A stretch of DNA of 64,000 nucleotides from Deroplatys truncata (Eukaryota > Arthropoda > Insecta > Mantodea > Mantidae). The notes below the pieces were generated by a model, which saw only the letters and a program-made list of their open reading frames with translations, was not told the DNA's origin and searched no databases. The position numbers and the translations under genes are program-made. Numbering within the stretch: the stretch's first letter is position 1; each line of letters opens with the position of its first letter. Shown piece after piece: positions 36,106-43,330 of this stretch. Where the stretch lies: the NCBI GenBank assembly GCA_030765065.1, contig CM060979.1, forward strand, positions 21,667,001 through 21,731,000, given 5' to 3'.

Positions 36106-36342
36106 CCTACTGTCCATTCCAAACCAGAGTTCCCTCTGATGTAAACAGAAGCAAATGCTTCTGCTTATCACGAACCCAAGAACACACTCTTACGCCAAAG
36201 TAAATAGTTCCTTAATACATGTATTGTATCATGAAATATTAAAGCAGGAAAGGTATAGAACTGCACATTTTATTGCGGTTATCATAAGAACTCATTGCTA
36301 AAGGTAATGGATACATACTAACTGTTAAGAGATTACAAAATA

Positions 36343-36468
36343 CGTAAGTATTGTAATGAAAAGAAGCTAGAAACAGTGATGTGTATTGAATCTATTTAAA
36401 GGTGAGTCGAAATTGTTACACTAACACTTAAGTGATGTTAGTGTAACAATTTCGACTCACCTTTAAAT
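36343..36468 (+). mobile_element. PLE-A-type mini-element (126-bp hairpin), 13-bp TSD
   Basis: Flanked by agattacaaaata at 36330-36342 and 36469-36481; ITm-1 copy 1 has this sequence once with no insertion (about 15139-15151). The left part (gaagctagaaacagtgatgt) matches the PLE-A left extension. The rest is an inverted repeat running from 36391 to 36471, with 35-bp arms (left arm tctatttaaaggtgagtcga...) that reaches 3 bp into the right duplication and has an 11-nt loop. Its length is almost the same as the 127-bp element at 5876, but the arm sequence has diverged. Confidence 0.88.
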
Positions 36469-36740
36469 AGATTACAAAATATTATTTTCGTCTGCTGTTG
36501 CGCTAATGCTGAGAGTATCTTGCTTGTTAATACCAACTGTATGCATGACTGCCATTCTCTTGCATATACAAGAAATGCAGCAATGAATTCCCAGAGGTGC
36601 TATCTGAGTACCAAATAAACACTTTGCGTAACACAGGAAATATGATAAGTGAACAATCATTCATAATACACTAGCACATATATGCTCAGCTCAGGTCAAA
36701 TCTTTTTATTGTGATTTAGTCAGTTGGTATTTGAGCTCAC

Positions 36741-36962
36741 ATGGCAGAGGAAGGTGCTTGTAGTGCGAATAAACTGTTCAAACACAAAAGCAGGAAACGG
36801 TTAAAAAGTGGCGAAAAACAAACAAAACTTCATATATTCAACTCACTATTACAAAAATACCCGATACTTGCATTAGTGGATATTACGAAACTAATATCGG
36901 ATTTTACAGGCGTTTCAGTGAGAAGTGTAACCAAAGCGAGCAAAGAATATAAACAGACATAA
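36741..36962 (+). CDS. Transposase N-terminal helix-turn-helix (ITm-1), 73 aa remnant
   Basis: MAEEGACSANKLFKHKSRKR, then SGEKQTKLHIFNSLLQKYPI and LISDFTGVSVRSVTKASKEY. The pattern (S/N)GEKxxxLNxYNxxxxxxPxxxxxxxxxxxTGVSxxSVxRxxxE is typical of the N-terminus of a DDE_3/IS630-type transposase widespread in insects. The frame stops at 36962 and the catalytic part is deleted, so this could at most make a DNA-binding fragment. The same motif is degraded in the ITm-2 elements (SGEKSIVLN...TGVSSTSI in copy 2). Confidence 0.65.
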   Translation: MAEEGACSANKLFKHKSRKRLKSGEKQTKLHIFNSLLQKYPILALVDITKLISDFTGVSVRSVTKASKEYKQT

Positions 36963-37369
36963 CAGAACATAGAAGTAGATAAAATATGGGAACTTGTTTT
37001 AAGTGCGACAGTGCTGTGGAATTTTGGATAAGCTTGTCATTATTTTGGAGAGTAGTTCAGATTCCGATATGGCAGCTGAGTCATCTTCGGAGGATTCAGA
37101 TTTGGGTGTTGCACTTTTGCCCGAGGATTGTGATTAACGTAAGTAAAATGTTCATTTCCGCATGCTTATAAAATCGATTGTTACCTCAGTTGCATTTTGA
37201 ATTATGATTCTCACGCAGGGTGCCTTTTTACAGATTGAAACGATGTTCAACAAGCATGTGAGAAGCGAACAAGCCATTAGAGGTGGGGATTGTGAACTAC
37301 TTTCACGTGGAAAATACAAAGAGCTTGTTTACTGTGAAAGGCTCTCTGGTTTGGAATGGACAGTAGTTA

Positions 37370-37955
37370 TTATTTTGTGTTTCAACAAAATTAAGAATTA
37401 GCTAAGAGATGGTGCACCTTCATTTATGCTGAAACACATGATGGGAGTTATAAAGCACTGCTGTGAATTACACATGCATGCCACATGGTTTGAGGAATGC
37501 TAAGCCATAAGCTAACTTGGATAATTGTTGGCAATAAGAAAACACATTGGAGACTGAATAACAATGATTCATAAGATGACAGTGATCTGTTCGTTAGTGA
37601 TTTAAGTGGTGATGATGAATTGGGTATTGATGTATTGAGAAAGAAAAATGAAAGTTGCTTAGAGAAGTTGAAATAATAATTATAATAACAGCCCTTCTTC
37701 TGGGTTTCTGATTTATTGTACAAATGTGTTTGAATGAATATTTAGTTTACTGGAAGAGATAGCATCTTCATTTCAAGATGAATTTTTATGTAATATGCAC
37801 CACAGCTGATGGTACTGCAAAGCAGTTTGTTCACAGTTAACAATACAAAAGATATTCTAGGCAACATAGAAAAATTGTGGTTCTTAGTGAGGTTTGTCAT
37901 ACTGTATAATTTGTTTCATTTACGTTCCTTTGATTCAAGGATTTCAAAGAAGCTT
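37370..37955. other. No gene recognised
   Basis: Intronic sequence between ITm-1 copy 2 and R1 copy 3; nothing recognisable. Confidence 0.5.
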
Positions 37956-37959
37956 AGCA

Positions 37960-39058
37960 TTTTTACTTTCTCTTAGGTAGAAGAAGTATTGGATTCCACC
38001 CAAAAATGTGATAGCAAGCCTTCTTCAGAAACACATGTTTTGAGACTCCCTGAATCCAAAACAAGCATCTTTAGAAGAGGGAGGGGGAGGGAGGGAGAGA
38101 GATTAAAATTTTCCAAGAATATGACAAACATTTTCAAGAAAATCCCCCGCGCTCCGAACTATCCTTTACTTGAAAAAATGTTTGTTACCTTTTATTTCCT
38201 CAGAGATGTTTCTAAAGATTTTGATTAAAATACCACATGTTTAAGATATGTGCATGAAAAATAAAAATGTATATCTTTTATTTTCTGGGAATGCCTATTA
38301 AGTTCTCTCCATGAATAAATTTGTTTATAACTTCTAAAGCTTATGACTAGACTAGAACTACTAAACAAAAAATGTAGATTTGGAAAATACAGAATTTGTC
38401 ATATACATTTTTTGTGGCATTAGCCATTTCTGAGATATTCTTTATTTTTGGTTTGGATTGTCAAACACTTCCTAATTTTTTGACTGCTAAAGTCACTACT
38501 GTTTTATTCTTGTGGTCAAGCAAAGAGCATGGAATTTGAAAACCATCACACTATATTGACTAACGCTTAAGCCTACTGTATTTCCTTGGACCTGCAACAA
38601 AATGTGGAATAAAACCATTTCTGCAAATGCTGTTTCTAACACTGCCCATAGCCTTTGATCTTTGGGGGATACCTCATTCCACCAAGCAATGACTAGACCC
38701 ATTTGAGGTGGGAGCACACAGCAGGCAGAATACATTGCCTCCGGTTGTAGGGTGGTGATGATGGCAATGGAATGAAAGGACCTACAGCTTTTATCGTACA
38801 CTCCAAACCACATTAAACCAAGGGGATACTTCACATGAGCAAGTTAGAGGTGAAGGTGTAGACAGTGCCAACTTTAATTTACCAACCCGAAGCCAGGAAT
38901 CAAACCCTGGACCATCAGTACAAGCCGGAAAGAAAACCACTGCATTACCCCATACTTCTGCAAATGATTATAACTAGAAACATATAGAAGAATGAGTTTT
39001 GTAAGAAGAGTTTTTAGAGGAGTAGGTAGAGAAAGTCATGTGAATGTAATACATCAGA
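37960..39058 (+). repeat. Repeat family R1, copy 3 (diverged, with a SINE inside)
   Basis: It starts tttttactttctcttaggta and ends gtaggtagagaaagtcatgtgaatg and tacatcaga. It is more diverged than copies 1 and 2, which resemble each other closely. A 326-bp SINE with an 11-bp duplication sits at 38630-38955, accounting for its extra length. Confidence 0.72.
38630..38955 (-). mobile_element. tRNA-derived SINE with 11-bp TSD
   Basis: Flanked by ttctgcaaatg at 38619-38629 and 38956-38966. On the minus strand the head reads ggtaatgcagtggttttctt (A-box-like) and gtccagggtttgattcctgg (B-box-like, compare GGTTCRANNCC), as in pol III-transcribed tRNA-derived SINEs. It is inserted in R1 copy 3. Confidence 0.75.
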
Positions 39059-39205
39059 TTTTTAACCTAATGCAATACTGTCTGCATGTTCTTATCTTCC
39101 TTTGGTTTATCAACTTTAGGGACATAACTGGTAGATTTAATATAATAATTAACTCTTTACGCAGGAATATTCCTGAGTAACTTATTGCCCCACAATCATG
39201 CAGCC

Positions 39206-39208
<3 letters not shown>

Positions 39209-39280
<72 letters not shown>
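39209..39280. repeat. 72-bp A tract
   Basis: An uninterrupted run of 72 A residues followed by tttaataataataat. It could be an expanded retroposon tail, but no body was recognised upstream. Exact length may suffer from sequencing slippage. Confidence 0.9.
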
Positions 39281-39283
<3 letters not shown>

Positions 39284-39368
39284 AATAATAATAATTTGAA
39301 CAATTCTTCTGGGTATATGGGTTTCCATGTAATTGAGATTATTGTATTTATTGTGCTAAGAGTTTTAC

Positions 39369-39579
39369 ATTTTTTAAAATAAAAAGGGTTGAAGGTTGTT
39401 ACACCACATCACTAAAATATTCTTACTGAACGCGTTTCGGGTCACGATGGGAGCAAACCGTCTCCCGAAACGCGTTCAAGTAAGAATATTTTAGTGATGT
39501 AGTGTAACAACCTTCAACTCTCTTTATTTTAAATTATGACACATCACTGTTACTAGCTTCTAAATCTTCAAAATTAGTC
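39369..39579. mobile_element. PLE-A snap-back copy (211 bp) with 11-bp TSD
   Basis: Flanked by aagagttttac (39358-39368 and 39580-39590). The left arm (39380-39440) is the reverse complement of the right arm (39463-39530): ggttgaaggttgttacacca, then cactaaaatattcttact, then gaacgcgtttcggg, against their inverses. The right side continues into the full PLE-A tail (ttatgacacatcactg...aaattagtc). The stem II hairpin of the hammerhead lies at the turning point. The core reads tcacga instead of CTGACGA, so the ribozyme itself is lost. Confidence 0.88.
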
Positions 39580-39819
39580 AAGAGTTTTACGATTTGATTG
39601 TCTACTGCACTTTGACCCTGGCCACTCATTCAGTAGACAATATTTACATTTTACAATTTCCCGTCAACGCATTCTGTAGACAATCACTACAGATTATTTA
39701 CATTTTACAATTTCTCGTCAATAAATTATCTTGTTTTTTCAGTTTTTCATGTCCCATTTCCACTTGTTTTTCACTTATTGATTACTTAACCATCACACAT
39801 TCACTATAGTTTTCTATTC

Positions 39820-40330
39820 AAAGTAAGATACGCTACCTCTTACTTTTCTCTATCCACTGTCCAAAGCCATTTATTTTTTACTTTACACAAAAACTGTCCA
39901 ATGCTTCTAGCAACCTTGCACATCATTTCAATCATAAGTGTATTTCTATCCCCCTTCAACCACTTTAACTAAAAATTCTTTTCTCCAATTTTCTGTTCCT
40001 TGGCACTTAAATACTGTGTTTAATGTCTTCATTACCACCACATATCGAACATTGGTTTTGAGGAATACCCTGTCTTAAGCCTCTTAGCATCCATGCTCCG
40101 GTTCTTACCCATGCAATAGATTCTCTCTCTTCTTTATTTACTATGTCTATATATTTTTCCCTACCCCATGTATTTTTCATTGGCCTATAACAAACAAATA
40201 AGCTCTTTTCGGCAAATTCACTGAACATGATTTGTATTTCTATATCTTCCCATCTTTTCCTCGCCTTTTTCCAAAAAATTTTCACGTTATTTTCTCTCCT
40301 TCTCCACATGTCTCCTAACCCATTTTTCTG
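39820..40330 (-). pseudogene. LINE C-terminal fragment
   Basis: The minus-strand frame 40309-40007 reads GREKYIDIVNKEERESIAWV, RTGAWMLRGLRQGIPQNQCS, ICGGNEDIKH, then in another frame a FKCQGTENWRKEF-like stretch. This resembles the C-terminal CxxC...HxxxxC tail of non-LTR retrotransposon ORF2 proteins. No RT remains. Confidence 0.65.
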
Positions 40331-40439
40331 ATTATTGAGGCAGCCATATTAAAATTGACAGCCCGAAAATGATACAGGTTCTTACATGAATAGGAAAGGA
40401 TTTTATTCTATATGGGCATGGTTAATATTATATACTGCA

Positions 40440-40632
40440 TTAATATGTTTTGGAAAAAATATTTCTTTTTAACATGCCTTTCGGTATAAACTCTTTCAAT
40501 ACACTAAAATGAAACTTAAAATTTCGCAGAGGAATATTGTTATAAAAAGCCTCCACTACTGTAAGTTTTTCGGGCAAACCATAAAAGTTGGCAAGTATGA
40601 GGAAGGTCTGTTCATCATGCACCACAACAAAT
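40440..40632 (-). pseudogene. Candidate extra exon of the ZNFX1-like gene
   Basis: 155 nt downstream of the donor at 40788, after AG at 40634-40633 (aaatcccttag), a frame reads RFVVVHDEQTFLILANFYGL, PEKLTVVEAFYNNIPLRNFK and so on to a stop at 40440. Its entry phase (one base completing Arg, then Phe-Val) is compatible with the upstream exon ending ...DEPDAR. It therefore competes with the FVMLEDC exon at 26659. The ILANFxGLPEKL part resembles 26306-26158. It may be a relic of a second ZNFX1-like copy or a mutually exclusive end. Confidence 0.45.
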
Positions 40633-40787
40633 CTAAGGGATTTGGTAACACTGAGTAATTATCAAAACACACATGACAATCAATGACCAATTCCATATGT
40701 TTTGGTCATACATTTCTTACTCTATATTCCTAAAAATTTGCGTTTTCTGGGTGAGAACAAGTTTTGTGGTACAGTGGAATCACAAAC

Positions 40788-41005
40788 CTGGCATCTGGCT
40801 CATCTTCATTTCCAAAGAAAATTTCAGTAACTTCTTCTTTATTACAAATGCGACATAATGTGGGGCACTTCTCTCCACAAAATCCTATGCAAGGATGACC
40901 ACATTTAAGTCGATTTCTGCAGGGTTCTTCACATGGCCCTCTATTGCATAATTCATAGCATCGCTTGGTGCACCTTAAATGCACACAACGCCAAGAACAG
41001 GGTTC
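40788..41005 (-). CDS. ZNFX1: ZNFX1-like protein, NFX1-type zinc-finger exon
   Basis: Acceptor tttttccag (AG at 41007-41006) and donor GCCAG|gtttgt bound 218 bp, entering in phase 0 and leaving in phase 2. It reads EPCSWRCVHLRCTKRCYELC, NRGPCEEPCRNRLKCGHPCI and GFCGEKCPTLCRICNKEEVT, then EIFFGNEDEPDAR. The Cys/His spacing is that of NFX1-type fingers, and CRICxKEEVTEIFFGxEDEPDARFV is a signature of ZNFX1. The exon is intact. The donor (gtttgt) is a weak match to consensus, but both phase and protein continuity support it. Confidence 0.92.
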
Positions 41006-41009
41006 CTGG

Positions 41010-41700
41010 AAAAATTTAAATAAATAAATTATACAAATTTGCAATATTAAGTAAAAAGATTACAGCCATACAGCAACAACTCAAGGACCTGGTGCTTCCT
41101 TCAGTTTCAACTAATTCTTCAACTGTTGGGCATTTATCAATTTTATTTACTGTGTATCGCATACTTTGTTCTTTTGATATACATTGGAAGCATGTTTTAG
41201 ACCAACAGGCCACATTTTTGTTGTTACTCAGGTAATCAAAAGCAATCAAACTTTCATTGTAAAACTACAGTTAAGTTTTACAGAAATTACTAACCAGAGA
41301 ATACTACACAAACAGCGCTGAAAATACTGAATTATTCTTTAATGTGTTAACAATTTTATTAATTTGCTATGGATGGATAAATCAATAAATTAAACATTTG
41401 GATCATGCAACAAACTTTGGAAAAGTTTAATGTTTGGTGGAGAAGAAGAAGATTAATTTGCTATATACATATATTAGCATGTGAGTTCTGTTCAGCTAAT
41501 TCTGATTTCCAGAATAAATATTTCACATACACAATGGGCAGATTGACCAACCAATGCTGAATTTTAACACAATGTTACAGAGATTTAACATTGAAGTTAA
41601 CGTAAATACTCTTTCATTATAACATTGTGTTAAATTGTTGTAACCCTTGTGTAAAGGATTTAACAAATGTTAGAAATTGGAAAATGTCTGCCAAAAAACA
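41010..41700. other. Intron with a short inverted repeat, no gene
   Basis: The only structure seen is an inverted repeat, ttttaacacaatgtta near 41561-41577 against taacattgtgttaaat near 41619-41635, about 85 bp before the orphan hammerhead motif. It may be part of the same element. Confidence 0.5.
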
Positions 41701-41719
41701 AGCTATTTATGCACTATTT

Positions 41720-41778
41720 GAGTGACTCTTAGCTGATGATGAAGACAAGGTGTCTTCGAAATGCGTTTAAGGTAATTA
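41720..41778 (+). ncRNA. Orphan hammerhead-ribozyme motif
   Basis: CTGATGA (41733-41739), perfect 6-bp stem II (GAAGAC aaggt GTCTTC), GAAA (41758-41761), TGCGTT with GTT cleavage triplet, then taaggtaatt. Stem I can form from ctta before the core and taag after it. No PLE protein or PLE-A/B tail is attached, so it represents a third, diverged hammerhead lineage or a retrozyme-like remnant. Confidence 0.72.
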
Positions 41779-42099
41779 TCTTGAAAGATTGAAGTTAAAG
41801 TGTGTTGCCACTAGAGTTTTATTAATATTGATGCACAGTTTCTGTTTTTGGATTTTTAAAATGCCATTCCTAACCAAGGAAATGCTGCAATTACTAATTT
41901 TGTAAACCTGTAAAAGGAGGAATTTTTAAAGCAATACAGACTATCAAAAACAGCTGTGAGTAGGGTTGTAGAGAAACTAGGAGAGAGGTTAGAATACTAC
42001 CAAACAGAAACATGCCTCTTCTTATGCTACAACTGTTAATTAAATTAAATTGAGTTTTATTTATAGATGCTCTTTAACTACTATGGTTCTTAGCATCTC

Positions 42100-42322
42100 A
42101 TTCAATATTGGGAGTGAAAGAACAGAGATTTTGCTCAGAGGCCTCTTTATCAGGCTTGAGGTTCTTTTACGTGCTGCAAATCTATGACAAGGGACCACTG
42201 GCCTTTACTTCCCTTCTGAAGGAAGTCATGCTAAGGATTTTTACACCCGAAAAAAATGCATCATCCTCTACTGGGTTTGAACCCGTGACCTTGGGAACTA
42301 GAGGCAGCATGGCAACTGCTAA
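42100..42322 (-). mobile_element. Probable tRNA-derived SINE
   Basis: The minus strand begins gtaattagcagttgccatgc and has a B-box-like ggtcacgggttcaaacccag, followed by a body ending near tattgaatgag. The B box and the layout suggest a pol III-type SINE; no target duplication was found. Confidence 0.5.
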
Positions 42323-43330
42323 TTACTCTACTTCGTATTCACTCTTAGGTTGATCCGCGGCAAAACAAACCCATGTGGTCAGTGCACCATGGTGCAACAT
42401 GGTAACAATGCGCCCAGGAAAGTAGTCCCATGCTAATTTCTGAATTTTAGAATGAATTTATCCTTAAATAGTATAATATTCTATACAAATACCTAAGGTT
42501 TAGTTAACGCTGATTTATAACTTAAAACAGAGCTACAAGTCCCATGATGCAATTCGTATGAGTCAGCTGACATCCGGGTAGGAGCAGAATATTGTTTACA
42601 GCCAGAAACCAGCAGTTGTGTTTAGTATCATGGTGGACGGTGAATTGGCTCTTGTGTTTTCGTCAAATTATGTAAAGCATTAGCCGCGCAAACCATTGAC
42701 TAGTGGTGAAAAATCAATAGTGTTGAATCTTTAATATAAGTTATGTGAGAAATATCCAACACTTTCCGTGAAAGAAATGGTGAAATTAACTTCTAAGTTC
42801 ACCGGTGTTTCGAGTACAAGTATAAACAGTGCTTGTGCAGAAAAATCTGAAACGAGAAAAGTGGTTACACCCGGAAAAAAAGAAAGCATATGAAATATAC
42901 GATGCATGAATGTAGTGATTTTAAGAAGAATGCAATTGGCATAACAGTGCACAATTTCTTTTTTAAAATGAGCCGCCAACAGTTAATAAAGTGCTGCTTC
43001 CAGAGAGCGAATAAATCAGGTTATCGCATACCTGTTACTTTATTTTTCGCTCATTTATTTTAGAATTAACTATTATTATATGTGCAAACGTTTATTTTGT
43101 TGCAACTATCAATCTTATCACCTTTAACCCTTAACAGAATATGCTAGTCACCGTTTCAGTTGTCGAAATAAGGACTGTTTCTTTTTGCACTACGTGCCGC
43201 TTGTACTCGCCACATGGTCTGAAAGTGTGACAGTATTTCTAGTGCGAATGGCACAAGGATACATTATAGCGGTGCACTGGTCACCTGGGGTTTGTTTTGA
43301 CGCGGATCAACCTAAGAGTGAATACAGAGT
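42323..43330. mobile_element. ITm-2 copy 2
   Basis: Same element as 33636-34585. Its left end is tactct, then an extra acttc, then gtattcactcttaggttgat; its right end is ggatcaacctaagagtgaat followed by acagagt. The interior (about 42690-42900) reads SGEKSIVLN..., EKYPTLSVKEMVKLTSKFTG, VSSTSINSACAEKSE with one break, the same helix-turn-helix type as ITm-1. The LINE at 43331 was inserted at its right edge. Confidence 0.82.

Larger units (their letters stand above)
36110..37363 (+). mobile_element. ITm-1 copy 2 (Tc1/mariner superfamily), internally deleted
   Basis: Inverted ends CTGTCCATTCCAAACCAGAG and ctctggtttggaatggacag are flanked by TA at 36108-36109 and 37364-37365. The 1.25-kb body has an N-terminal helix-turn-helix frame at 36741 but no DDE catalytic domain. 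Its left half matches ITm-1 copy 1 in reverse (14775-15368). A 126-bp PLE-A-type hairpin is inserted at 36343-36468. Confidence 0.9.

Noticed and set aside
39209-39280. Processed pseudogene ending in the long A tract
   Set aside because: No recognisable spliced coding sequence upstream of the A run and no target duplication found.
39430-39480. Hammerhead motif in the snap-back PLE
   Set aside because: Stem II and GAAA are there but CTGACGA is replaced by a gtcacga junction, so it is not counted as a ribozyme.
41016-41249. Minus-strand open frame (CFQCISKEQSMRYTVNKIDK...) just upstream of a ZNFX1 exon
   Set aside because: Adjacent to the real acceptor and with some Cys residues, but no NFX1-finger spacing and no paired splice sites; probably intron.
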